Source of the DNA: Exiguobacterium artemiae 255-15
Lineage (GTDB): Bacteria > Bacillota > Bacilli > Exiguobacteriales > Exiguobacteriaceae
DNA: 64,000 bases
Reading direction: 5' to 3'
NCBI RefSeq assembly: GCF_000019905.1
Contig: NC_010556.1
Coordinates: 1,762,001 to 1,826,000 of the forward strand
Part shown: positions 8,477 to 16,879 of the stretch, one piece after another
Layout of the letters: the number at the start of each line of letters is the position of its first letter
Numbering within the stretch: the stretch's first letter is position 1
Program-made: the position numbers and the translations under genes
The notes under the pieces: model-generated
Database searches by the model: none
Told to the model about the DNA's origin: nothing
The model's input: only the letters and a program-made list of their open reading frames with translations

Positions 8477-9742
8477 TTAAACCCAACCGCGGAATCGTGA
8501 TGCTTCCGCCATTTTCCGGACACCGACCATGTATGCCGCAAGTCGCATGTCGACATTTCTTGTCTGTGCCGTCTGATACACCTGGTTAAAGGAATTGACA
8601 AGCACTTTTTCAAGTTTTTCATGAACTTCTTCTTCCGTCCAGTAATATCCTTGGTTATTCTGCACCCATTCAAAGTAAGAGACGGTAACGCCACCACTCG
8701 AAGCAAGGACATCCGGAACAATCAAGATATCACGTTCCGCTAAAATTTTCGTCGCTTCGTTAGTCGTTGGACCGTTCGCTGCTTCGACGACGATACTTGC
8801 TTTAATGTCATGGGCGTTATCTTCTGTAATTTGATTTTCGATGGCTGCCGGTACTAAAATGTCACATTCCAGTTCAAGCAACTCTTTATTCGAAATGGTA
8901 TTTTTGAAAAGTGTCGTGACGGTACCAAATGAGTCCCGGCGATCGAGCAGATACGGAATATCAAGACCGTTCGGATCATGTAACGCACCGTACGCATCAC
9001 TAATGGCGATGACTTTTGCACCAAGATCATGCATGAACTTCGACAAGAAGCTTCCGGCATTACCGAATCCCTGAACGACAACACGTGCTCCTTCAAGTGT
9101 AATTCCTTTTTTAGCAGCCGCTTCACGAATCATGATGGCGACACCTTTTGCCGTCGCCGTCTCACGACCATGCGAACCACCAAGGACTAATGGTTTCCCT
9201 GTAATGAAGCCTGGTGAGTTGAATTCATCGATTCGACTGTACTCATCCATCATCCAAGCCATGATTTGTGAATTCGTAAAGACGTCCGGTGCTGGAATGT
9301 CTTTCGTCGGACCAACGATTTGACTGATGGCACGGACATAACCGCGGCTTAATCGTTCAATCTCACGGAAACTCATCTCACGCGGATCACAAATGATTCC
9401 GCCTTTACCACCACCATAAGGCAGATCGACGATTCCCGCTTTTAGACTCATCCAGACGGACAAGGCCTTGACTTCGACTTCCGTGACATTCGGGTGGAAA
9501 CGAATTCCGCCTTTTGTCGGACCGACCGCATCATTGTGCTGGGCACGGTATCCGGTAAAGATTTTTGTCGATCCGTCATCCATCCGAACCGGAATCCGGA
9601 CCGTCAGCATCCGAAGTGGTTCTTTCAACAATTCATACATTTCGTCTGGATAACCCAGCTTCTCAAGAGCTTCCTTGACGATTTCTTGTGTTGCTTCGAG
9701 TACATTCTTGCGATGATTTGCGTGTTGTTGGTCAGTGATCAT
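8477..9742 (-). CDS. gudB: NAD-specific glutamate dehydrogenase
   Basis: Catabolic enzyme converting glutamate and NAD to 2-oxoglutarate, ammonia and NADH. It has the Glu/Leu/Phe/Val dehydrogenase motif with catalytic lysine in [10 protein letters not shown] and a Rossmann domain beginning VVQGFGNAG. The catalytic region shows no short in-frame duplication like the one that silences gudB in laboratory B. subtilis. I start at MITDQQ, nine bases after GGGGAGG; a longer reading adds nine residues (MPLMGRNVG) that include the ribosome-binding site. Length is then 421 residues. A cre-like box lies about 60 bases before the predicted transcription start. Confidence 0.96.
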   Translation of the reverse strand: MITDQQHANHRKNVLEATQEIVKEALEKLGYPDEMYELLKEPLRMLTVRIPVRMDDGSTKIFTGYRAQHNDAVGPTKGGIRFHPNVTEVEVKALSVWMSLKAGIVDLPYGGGKGGIICDPREMSFREIERLSRGYVRAISQIVGPTKDIPAPDVFTNSQIMAWMMDEYSRIDEFNSPGFITGKPLVLGGSHGRETATAKGVAIMIREAAAKKGITLEGARVVVQGFGNAGSFLSKFMHDLGAKVIAISDAYGALHDPNGLDIPYLLDRRDSFGTVTTLFKNTISNKELLELECDILVPAAIENQITEDNAHDIKASIVVEAANGPTTNEATKILAERDILIVPDVLASSGGVTVSYFEWVQNNQGYYWTEEEVHEKLEKVLVNSFNQVYQTAQTRNVDMRLAAYMVGVRKMAEASRFRGWV

Positions 9743-9797
9743 TCCAACGTTCCTCCCCATAAGTGGCATCCCCTATGCCGTTTCCTTGTTCGGATAA

Positions 9798-9826
9798 AGT
9801 ATACCTTTTTCCGAGCCGTAATGAAA
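9798..9826 (-). promoter_or_regulatory. Predicted gudB promoter
   Basis: Minus strand TTTCAT, 17 bases, TATACT. The -10 box is strong and the -35 box poor, so help from an activator is plausible. Confidence 0.5.
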
Positions 9827-9843
9827 GGGGTTCCCATCATATT

Positions 9844-9857
9844 TGTAAGCGCTTTCT
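9844..9857. promoter_or_regulatory. cre-like CcpA box upstream of gudB
   Basis: TGTAAGCGCTTTCT differs from the cre consensus TGWAARCGYTWNCA only at the last base. It is centred about 60 bases before the predicted start of gudB transcription. Confidence 0.6.
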
Positions 9858-9873
9858 ACCATCTACTTCATTT

Positions 9874-10821
9874 TCAGTTTTTTCTACTGGCCGATTCGCT
9901 TTCATGACGTGTGATTGCCAGTTCAATAAACGTTTCCACAAGTTCCGGATAGTCGATTCCGACGGCCCGAGCACCATCCGGGAACAGACTCGTAGATGTC
10001 ATTCCCGGCAACGTATTCGTTTCTAAAATAACCGGTGCCCCTTCATCGGGAACGAGGAAATCGGTCCGGGAATAGCCGGCGCATCCTAATACTTGATGGG
10101 CCAAAACAGCCCATTCCTGTAATGTTTGCGTCGTCTTCTCATCGAACTGTGCCGGACAGATGTGCTCCGATCCGCCGATGGCATATTTCGACTCATAGTC
10201 ATAGAATTCATTTTTCGGGATAATCTCGATGACCGGCAATGCTTTTTCTTGTCCTTTTGCCCCGAGAACCGGTACCGTCACTTCACGTCCTTTGATGAAT
10301 TGTTCAATCAAGACGGCATCATCCGCCTGGAAAGCCAGTTCAATACCTTGACGTAACATCTGCTCATCCATCGCAATCGTCAACCCATTCGAAGAACCTT
10401 CTTGGGCCGGTTTGACGACACAAGGAAACTGGGCGTCCCACTGTTTAATTTTTTGTTCGATGTCATCTCCACGCTCGACCAAGACATCACGTGCAATCCG
10501 GATTCCCGCCTTTTCAAAATGTACCTTAGAGCGCGCTTTATCCATCGCTAACGCGGATGCCAACACTCCTGAACCGGTATATGGAATACCCGCCATCTCG
10601 AGCAGCGCCTGGACACGGCCATCCTCACCATATTTGCCGTGAAGGGCAATGACAGCGGCCTCTACTTGTAGATTTAAAATTTCTTCTGCACGCTCTGGAT
10701 GAAAGTCGACGGCAACGACTTCATGCCCTTTACTTTCCAGCGCATTAATTACCGATTTCCCACTATTTAATGAAACTTCCCGTTCACCGGAAATTCCGCC
10801 AAACAATACTGCCACTTTCAT
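9874..10821 (-). CDS. ddl: D-alanine--D-alanine ligase
   Basis: ATP-grasp enzyme joining two D-alanines for the pentapeptide stem of peptidoglycan. The N-terminal FGGISGEREVS motif, the EQFIKGREVTVPVLG grasp segment and the C-terminal ETNTLPGMTSTSLFP Mg/ATP loop are all present. I use the ATG eight bases after AAGGAG (315 residues); an upstream GTG that overlaps that site would add three residues. It lies between gudB and ypbH, with its own extended -10 promoter. It is separate from the other wall genes in the window (murE, femX). Confidence 0.96.
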   Translation of the reverse strand: MKVAVLFGGISGEREVSLNSGKSVINALESKGHEVVAVDFHPERAEEILNLQVEAAVIALHGKYGEDGRVQALLEMAGIPYTGSGVLASALAMDKARSKVHFEKAGIRIARDVLVERGDDIEQKIKQWDAQFPCVVKPAQEGSSNGLTIAMDEQMLRQGIELAFQADDAVLIEQFIKGREVTVPVLGAKGQEKALPVIEIIPKNEFYDYESKYAIGGSEHICPAQFDEKTTQTLQEWAVLAHQVLGCAGYSRTDFLVPDEGAPVILETNTLPGMTSTSLFPDGARAVGIDYPELVETFIELAITRHESESASRKN

Positions 10822-10854
10822 CTTGTTCACTCCTTCATCTTACGTTCAATGCTT

Positions 10855-10863
10855 ATCATACCA
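10855..10863 (-). promoter_or_regulatory. Extended -10 promoter of ddl
   Basis: Minus strand TGG TATGAT, an extended -10 element 34 bases before the ddl ATG and downstream of the ypbH terminator. Confidence 0.5.
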
Positions 10864-10916
10864 TCACTTTTTGTATGAAAAAACACAAATTGGTCGCAAC
10901 CACCGTCCGGACATAT

Positions 10917-10957
10917 AAAAAGTCACTTCCCGATTGCGTTCGGTGAAGTGACTTTTT
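10917..10957. terminator. Terminator between ypbH and ddl
   Basis: AAAAAGTCACTTC and GAAGTGACTTTTT form a 13-base-pair stem that ends in T tracts on both strands. It stops transcription coming from ypbH. Confidence 0.87.
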
Positions 10958-10998
10958 AGTTACATCTTGAAAATTCCCGTTAACGACAGTCATCGGAA

Positions 10999-11589
10999 TC
11001 AAGGTGTAAAGCTTGCGATCATTGTTGGAACGGCTTGTTCCAACAGGATGGTTTTTCCGTATTCGGACATCACGAGCGGACTTTTCGGACTGGGTACACC
11101 GTATTCCGACAAAATCGTCGTTACAGTCTGCTCGACATGTTGCTTCATTTGTTCTTGGAAGTATAAATAATAGCGGTCTTCGAAGAAATACAGTGTGCCA
11201 CCCGTTTCCGTTTGATCGATGTGACGTGCCAAACCATGACTCGCCTGAATGACATCTTCCAATTGGTCGAGTTGATAGAGGACATGATGGACGATATCGA
11301 CCGTCATCCGAATCTCAACTTGATCAAATTCCTCAAACGTTTCTTCCGGCAGGGCACCTTCACGCCGAACGTCGACCAACATACCGTCGTTCGGGAAAAA
11401 TGTTACAAAAAAGTCGAGTGTCCCGACTGCATGAAATCCATAATTCGATTCAGCTTCTTCCAGTAAATTACGTAATAAAGCCTGGCCTTTGCCGACAGCC
11501 AATGTCTCCGGTCGAACGTCATGGACCGACAGTTCTTGTTTTGATACGAAGACCCGTAAATGACCTTGCTTAAATTGCTCAAACCTCAT
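10999..11589 (-). CDS. ypbH: MecA/YpbH family Clp adaptor, divergent
   Basis: Protein of 196 residues with the MecA-family layout: a small N-terminal domain (about 1-75, beginning MRFEQFKQGHLRVFVS), an acidic linker and a C-terminal domain (about 100-185) with the FEDRYYLYFQ strand. MecA and YpbH hand substrates to the ClpC ATPase. The position next to gudB matches ypbH of B. subtilis, but similarity is weak and the N-terminal domain lacks the usual acidic run. The ATG follows GGAGGAG. It lies 59 bases downstream of the B12-binding regulator gene. Confidence 0.72.
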   Translation of the reverse strand: MRFEQFKQGHLRVFVSKQELSVHDVRPETLAVGKGQALLRNLLEEAESNYGFHAVGTLDFFVTFFPNDGMLVDVRREGALPEETFEEFDQVEIRMTVDIVHHVLYQLDQLEDVIQASHGLARHIDQTETGGTLYFFEDRYYLYFQEQMKQHVEQTVTTILSEYGVPSPKSPLVMSEYGKTILLEQAVPTMIASFTP

Positions 11590-11648
11590 GTTAGACTCCT
11601 CCAGTTACTCGGCAGAGTACAAATGCTCTCCGTTCGATATGACTCACA

Positions 11649-12533
11649 CTATACACCAGTTGTCGGAGTGAGTCGACTTAACCAACTTTTCCAAGCGTTG
11701 TCATCGGATCCAAGTAACATATCTCCGTACTTTTCCGGATGTTGCTCAACGGCATAGCCGCCTAAACCAATTTCCGTTTGTGGTGCCTGCTTTTGAATCT
11801 GGTCAATTGCTTCATCTAAGTCCTTCAAATGATCCGAGATTGTACATGATAGCACGACTGCTCGAGGCGTCAGCTGTTTCGTCACTGTTACAAGATCCGG
11901 TACAGGAATACCCGCTCCAAGGAAGATGACATCGAATCCGCTCTGACGGAGGTACAGCGTAAAAAACAGCAATCCGAGTTCATGTTCTTCTTCCGGCGCG
12001 CAGACACACAAGATGCGTGGTAAAAATGGATTGATCGGCATTTGAAGAGACAATGTCGAGAGACGTGCCCGTAAAAAAGCGGTCGCGAAATGTTCATGGG
12101 CAATCGTAATCGTTCCCTTTTCCCATCGCATCCCGATTTCATGTAACAACGGACCGACGATGTCTTGGATGACCTTATCAAAGCTGAACATCGAAAATGC
12201 TTTGTTCATAATGTCATGGGCATGTCGTTCTTCGAAATTCGTCAGTGCTTCGAACAATTGATCCCGCAGCTCGATTCCATAATCAATCGGAACCTCCGTT
12301 CGATTCACGGGCATTTCATATAATTGAATGGCTTTTGAAACCGACAGCCCTTCTTTTTGTTTATCAACGATCCAACGCAGCTTGGCAACATCGTTATCAC
12401 TGTAAATACGATGGCCTGATTCGCTCCGATCCGGATCCAATACTTGATACCGCCGTTCCCAAGCACGAATGGTCGTCGGATTGAGTCCCACCAATGCAGC
12501 AACTGCTTTGATATTATATTTCCCACGATCCAT
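11649..12533 (-). CDS. MerR family regulator with cobalamin-binding domain (CarH/LitR-like)
   Basis: Three domains are visible in 294 residues. An N-terminal MerR winged helix begins YNIKAVAALVGLNPTTIRAWERRY (cut here to its key part: TTIRAWERRY at 20-29). A helical bundle (about 85-165) follows, then a Rossmann-like B12-binding domain (about 172-290). The helical bundle has W137-x9-E147-H148, the signature that caps adenosylcobalamin in CarH photoreceptors. The Rossmann domain has E182-x-H184-x2-G187, where H184 would be the lower cobalt ligand. Thermus CarH has His right after the Trp; here it is Glu138. The ATG lies eight bases after AAAGGAGG. Probable role: light- or B12-controlled repressor. 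Its targets are not visible here apart from its own promoter. Confidence 0.85.
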   Translation of the reverse strand: MDRGKYNIKAVAALVGLNPTTIRAWERRYQVLDPDRSESGHRIYSDNDVAKLRWIVDKQKEGLSVSKAIQLYEMPVNRTEVPIDYGIELRDQLFEALTNFEERHAHDIMNKAFSMFSFDKVIQDIVGPLLHEIGMRWEKGTITIAHEHFATAFLRARLSTLSLQMPINPFLPRILCVCAPEEEHELGLLFFTLYLRQSGFDVIFLGAGIPVPDLVTVTKQLTPRAVVLSCTISDHLKDLDEAIDQIQKQAPQTEIGLGGYAVEQHPEKYGDMLLGSDDNAWKSWLSRLTPTTGV

Positions 12534-12556
12534 GCACCGTGCCTCCTTTCTTCTTC

Positions 12557-12577
12557 CCTTTAGTATACCCGTAAAGG
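12557..12577. promoter_or_regulatory. Inverted repeat over the -10 box of the MerR/B12 gene
   Basis: CCTTTA, nine bases, TAAAGG. The gap contains the minus-strand -10 box TATACT (12563-12568). Bound protein would block polymerase, which suggests autoregulation. Confidence 0.55.
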
Positions 12578-12604
12578 AAAAAAATCTCCGTTCATAATGT
12601 GCGC

Positions 12605-12808
12605 TTACATCATGAAACCGATGGAGACAAAGGCAATGATAATTGTAATCATCAAAACTGTGAGTGTAATCGCGAGTGGATTTTTAGCAAATGGTTGTTT
12701 TAATCGTTCATTGCGAACGTGTTCGATTCTTGAGGATCGAGGAGGTAATGACGTGCGTTGTTGTTCATCTTGCCGATTTTTTCGTTGATCCTGTTTACTC
12801 AATTTCAT
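12605..12808 (-). CDS. Small single-pass membrane protein, unknown
   Basis: About 65-67 residues. The first 40 are highly charged (rich in Lys, Arg, Gln), then one strong hydrophobic helix (about residues 45-66) runs to the C-terminus. This is a tail-anchored layout with the basic part in the cytosol. A possible site AAAAGGTGA precedes both an ATG (12808, very close) and a TTG (12802, eight bases). I do not recognise the family. It lies between recQ and the MerR/B12 gene on the same strand, 33 bases after recQ. Confidence 0.55.
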   Translation of the reverse strand: MKLSKQDQRKNRQDEQQRTSLPPRSSRIEHVRNERLKQPFAKNPLAITLTVLMITIIIAFVSIGFMM

Positions 12809-12841
12809 CACCTTTTCTAAAAAATAAGGACTACTATTAGT

Positions 12842-14275
12842 TTACACTGAAGGACGGGATGAAAAAAAGACTTCTTCTAGCCGGTTCTTCCAGTCCAGTT
12901 GGGCAAAACCGGTCCGGACGACAGGTTCATCCATCGTAATCGTGCCGCAATTGTCACAACACCGGTCTTGTACAACGGGACGTTCGTCAAAATGTTCCAA
13001 TATGAATGCTCGGCGGCAAAACATATTTTGAATATAATTTATCATTTGCATGAGTTCACGTAAACGTATTTTTTTCCGTTCCTCCTGCCACTCGATGATT
13101 TGGGATTTTGTTTTCCCTTCCGTAAGCTGACCTTTTAGCAGACGATAAGCCGGATCGTCCGGATCGAGATGCAGGCGTTGCTCAATCGCCTCAAACGACT
13201 CCCCTCGTCCGCGGTATTGCGTCACTTGATCAATCCAAAGCAGAGACGCATATTGTTTATCCACTAAAAATTGTTGAAGTTGCTGATCTCCCGGTGCATA
13301 AAGCAATACTGCGGTCGACGGTTGCCCGTCCCGTCCCGCTCGACCGATTTCCTGCATATAGGCTTCAATCGTCGCCGGCATCGTGTAATGAATAACCGTC
13401 CGGACGTTCCCTTTGTCGACCCCCATACCAAAAGCACTGGTACAGACGAGACAGTCGATTTCGTCGTGCAGAAACTGTTGTTGGATCAGTTGGCGATCTT
13501 CCGGTTCAAGACCGGCATGATAATAAGCGGCCTGAGGAACAATCGATGCAATCCGTTCTGCTTCTTTGCGTGTCGTCGTATAAATGACACATGGACGATT
13601 GACGGTTTCCAATCGTCGGCTCAAGACCTCATCTTTTTTACTCGGCTCGGTTTGCTCGACGATGAGTTGAATTTCCGGCCGGTTGACGGAATGGCGAATC
13701 CGCTTCGCTTGCGTCAGCGCCAGTCCCCGAATGATGTCTTGTTCGACTTGTGCCGTTGCCGTTGCCGTCAAGGCTAAGCAAGTTGGATTGCTGAGTCGTT
13801 GGCGAATCTCACCCAGTTTAGCGTAGTCCGTCCGGAACTCATGTCCCCACTGCGAGATACAATGAGCTTCATCAACGACAAACAGATTAATTTTAATTTC
13901 CGCTAATCGCTGTTGAATTTGCGGGGCGGCCAATTGTTCGGGTGACAGATACAAATAACGCAATTGATTCAGATGACGTAAAATTTCTTCCTTTTGATCG
14001 CGGGATTCAAGAGACGTCAACTTAGCGACGGCTCGTTCCCCGCGGCGTTTAATCTGCATGATTTGGTCTTCGATCAGCGATAATAACGGGGATACAATCA
14101 CCGTCAATCCGGCCGGTTGCAGATAAGACGGCAGTTGGTAACAAATTGATTTCCCGCCTCCTGTCGGCAGAATGGCGACTGTATCGTGACCGGCGAGGAC
14201 CGACTCGACGATTTGCCGCTGTCCGTCTCGAAACGCACCATACCGAAAGACTCGTTTTAATACTTCCTCCATCAT
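12842..14275 (-). CDS. recQ: ATP-dependent DNA helicase RecQ (short, RecS type)
   Basis: 3'-5' DNA helicase of recombination repair. Motif I is PTGGGKSICYQ, motif II VDEAHCISQWGHEFR, and the helicase C domain ends with QEIGRAGRDG. A zinc-binding region with cysteines (MFCRRAF, CCDNCG) follows. At 477 residues it lacks the C-terminal HRDC domain and resembles the shorter RecS (YpbC) of B. subtilis, which also follows ypbB. The start overlaps the ypbB stop as ATGA. Confidence 0.95.
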   Translation of the reverse strand: MMEEVLKRVFRYGAFRDGQRQIVESVLAGHDTVAILPTGGGKSICYQLPSYLQPAGLTVIVSPLLSLIEDQIMQIKRRGERAVAKLTSLESRDQKEEILRHLNQLRYLYLSPEQLAAPQIQQRLAEIKINLFVVDEAHCISQWGHEFRTDYAKLGEIRQRLSNPTCLALTATATAQVEQDIIRGLALTQAKRIRHSVNRPEIQLIVEQTEPSKKDEVLSRRLETVNRPCVIYTTTRKEAERIASIVPQAAYYHAGLEPEDRQLIQQQFLHDEIDCLVCTSAFGMGVDKGNVRTVIHYTMPATIEAYMQEIGRAGRDGQPSTAVLLYAPGDQQLQQFLVDKQYASLLWIDQVTQYRGRGESFEAIEQRLHLDPDDPAYRLLKGQLTEGKTKSQIIEWQEERKKIRLRELMQMINYIQNMFCRRAFILEHFDERPVVQDRCCDNCGTITMDEPVVRTGFAQLDWKNRLEEVFFSSRPSV

Positions 14276-15285
14276 GAATGCACCACCTTTCTTGCTAAAA
14301 CGATACGAATTTGAAAATAGTCCATTTCCTGTGTCAACTCTTGCTTGATCCGTTTCAGCGAAAACGTTTGGAGCCGGTCGGTGATTTGAATGACCTCTTC
14401 ATACTGTGCAGCAGCAACAAACTGCTCGATCGGGAAAACGGGAGCATACATCGCAATTTCCACCAGATGATCCTCCATTGTACTTTTTTTCAAACGCCGT
14501 CGTTCAGCAATTTGCGGAACCGTGTAGCCCTGTTTCAGCAGATCCCAGGTTTTTTGCGCAGACTGTGTCATTTTGAAATGATTGATGTCGTTTCCTAAAG
14601 ATAAAATCAGACTGTCTTCAGGCAAGACACGTAAACATCTTCGCCATGCAATCACGAATTCCAACTGGAGTGAAAGTAAATCCGTTCCCAGCCGTTCACT
14701 CAATTGAGGAAACGATAATCCTGTCTTTAATCCCGACAACCGGTAAGTGATCAGAATCGCTTCTCGTTCTGTCAATTGATGTAACGCCTGATTCAGTTCC
14801 TGATAGACGGCCGCTTTCCAGACGGACCGTTCAGCTACCTGACGGATTTGTTGTTTGACCCATTCCTTTACGCCGCTGTCTTGTTGCACCGGAATAAAAA
14901 AGGTTTTTTCATCCAGACAAACGATTGATTGGATCATCAGACTGACCCGTTTCCACAACTGCATCGGATAGCCGCGCAGTTCTCCACCTAAGTCATCCAG
15001 TAGAAAAGGAGAACCAAGTTGTGCTTTTCCGGCATCTGTCATCAGCAGATTCTGTTCCCGCTTAATCCATCCGGCATGCTCCAGTTCGTGTAAGACTTGC
15101 TCAAACCGGTCTTTTTTTAATGGAAGCATTCCAAAAACTGCTTCCAGTCCATAAAAGTGTGCATCTTGTAAGGAAGTAGCGGACCGCTTTCCTTGCAGCA
15201 GATGGAACAAGCTTCGATCCGTCCGTTCATTTTGTAATCGACTAATGGCTTCCAGTACTACCTGTCTCACAATCGTTTTTTCCAT
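14272..15285 (-). CDS. ypbB: YpbB family helix-turn-helix protein
   Basis: Protein of 337 residues, encoded just upstream of recQ and overlapping it by four bases, as in many Bacillales. The C-terminal third holds a helix-turn-helix of the helicase-associated type (LLKQGYTVPQIAERRRLKKS, about residues 245-265). The rest has no motif I recognise. The conserved pairing suggests it assists the RecQ helicase, perhaps in DNA or partner binding. It diverges from fer across 285 bases, which hold the fer promoter and no further gene I can support. Confidence 0.82.
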   Translation of the reverse strand: MEKTIVRQVVLEAISRLQNERTDRSLFHLLQGKRSATSLQDAHFYGLEAVFGMLPLKKDRFEQVLHELEHAGWIKREQNLLMTDAGKAQLGSPFLLDDLGGELRGYPMQLWKRVSLMIQSIVCLDEKTFFIPVQQDSGVKEWVKQQIRQVAERSVWKAAVYQELNQALHQLTEREAILITYRLSGLKTGLSFPQLSERLGTDLLSLQLEFVIAWRRCLRVLPEDSLILSLGNDINHFKMTQSAQKTWDLLKQGYTVPQIAERRRLKKSTMEDHLVEIAMYAPVFPIEQFVAAAQYEEVIQITDRLQTFSLKRIKQELTQEMDYFQIRIVLARKVVHS

Positions 15286-15480
15286 GTCAGCCCTCCCCTC
15301 CGTTACATCACCCGTTTTAACTTTAGTTTATCATCAGGATACATCTGGCTCCTGTTTCGTACACTTGTTCTTATTTTACATTTCCAATCAGATTTATGCC
15401 ATGTTGAATCGATTAAAGAAACAGAAAAGGTGATTTCGCTCCGACAATCGGTTTATTCACATACTTCTGCCTCTTCCTCA

Positions 15481-15509
15481 TTGAAATGCGCGCATGAGTC
15501 CGATACAAT
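15481..15509 (+). promoter_or_regulatory. Sigma-A promoter of fer
   Basis: TTGAAA, 17 bases, TACAAT: close to consensus, about 60 bases before the fer start. Confidence 0.8.
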
Positions 15510-15567
15510 GACTTATAGATGAGAACAGTACTTAGTTTCCAATGTTTTCGAATCGAGAGGAGAATGA

Positions 15568-15819
<252 letters not shown>

Positions 15820-15832
15820 TATTCGCTTCACC

Positions 15833-15863
15833 GGTCTGCTCTTACACGAGCAGATCTTTTTTT
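15833..15863 (+). terminator. Terminator of fer
   Basis: GGTCTGCTC / GAGCAGATC stem with a six-base loop followed by seven T. Confidence 0.9.
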
Positions 15864-15867
15864 GTCG

Positions 15868-15908
15868 TAAAAAAATCACTTTCCCGCGACAAGCGCAGAA
15901 AAGTGATT
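15868..15908 (-). terminator. Terminator of the nucleoside ABC transporter operon
   Basis: Minus-strand stem AATCACTTTTC / GAAAGTGATT followed by a T tract, 12 bases after the last permease gene. Confidence 0.75.
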
Positions 15909-15919
15909 CTCAGAAAACG

Positions 15920-16879
15920 TCAGCGTTTTCCTTTAATATACGGTACACCAACAGCTTTCGGTGCATCCGCCCGTCCAACGACACCGGCAAGGGCAAGAAT
16001 CGTCAACAAATATGGTGCAATCAACAAGTAAACTTGTGGAATTTGATCAAGAAGCGGTAACTGTTGCCCGATGATCGAAATCGCTTGAGCGAATCCGAAG
16101 AACAGGGCCGCTCCCATCGCTCCGAGTGGATTCCATTTCCCAAAAATCATCGCTGCAATAGCGAGGAAACCTTGTCCAAGAATCGTCGTCACGCTGAAGT
16201 TCAGTGAAATCGACGTCGCGTAAACAGCGCCGGCAAGACCACCGAAACCACCTGAAATCATGACACCGATGAAACGCATTTTTGTAACGTTGATTCCCAT
16301 CGTGTCCGCTGCCATCGGGTGTTCCCCGACTGAACGAAGACGAAGACCAAACGGTGTTTTAAAGATGACGTACCATGCAACGAATGCTAAAGCAATCGCA
16401 ATGTACGATGTGTAATAGACGTTGGCAAAAAACATCTTCAGTACCGGAATATCCGATAAAAATGGAACGTTTTCTTTCGAAATCCGGTTCGGAATCGAAT
16501 CGGTCTGCCCTTTTCCGTAGAATGCCCGGACAAGGAAAATCGCGAGACCGACTGCTAACATATTAATCGCTACTCCAAGAACCGTTTGATCGGCCCGGAA
16601 CAAAATGGCGGGAATCGCGAGGAACAAGGAGAACACTGCTCCAACGATGATTGCAATCAGCATGGCAATCCAAGGACTGGCAGCACCTAAGCCCATTTTC
16701 GATAACGTCAAGGCTGAGACGATACCCGAGAACGCCCCCATGACCATTAGTCCTTCAAGTGCGATATTGACGACACCGGAGCGCTCACTGAAAATTCCGC
16801 CGAGTGCCGCAATGATCAACGGAGCCGAATAGGCAAGTGCGATCGGTACGATAATATACAGTACTTCTAAAAAGCCCAT
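15920..16879 (-). CDS. nupQ: ABC transporter permease, nucleoside/BMP type, second subunit
   Basis: Integral membrane protein of 319 residues with about eight to ten hydrophobic helices, of the branched-chain-like permease family. The segment ALGGIFSERSGVVNIALEG near the N-terminus is typical of the YufQ/NupQ subunit. It pairs with the preceding permease to form the channel. Its ATG overlaps the stop of the first permease by one base (TAATG). By analogy with nupNOPQ it imports nucleosides; related systems carry other purine compounds. Confidence 0.88.
   Translation of the reverse strand: MGFLEVLYIIVPIALAYSAPLIIAALGGIFSERSGVVNIALEGLMVMGAFSGIVSALTLSKMGLGAASPWIAMLIAIIVGAVFSLFLAIPAILFRADQTVLGVAINMLAVGLAIFLVRAFYGKGQTDSIPNRISKENVPFLSDIPVLKMFFANVYYTSYIAIALAFVAWYVIFKTPFGLRLRSVGEHPMAADTMGINVTKMRFIGVMISGGFGGLAGAVYATSISLNFSVTTILGQGFLAIAAMIFGKWNPLGAMGAALFFGFAQAISIIGQQLPLLDQIPQVYLLIAPYLLTILALAGVVGRADAPKAVGVPYIKGKR

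Noticed and set aside
13271-13777. 168-codon plus-strand ORF opposite recQ
   Set aside because: Lies wholly within the clear recQ helicase domain, has no ribosome-binding site and a composition typical of an antisense shadow.
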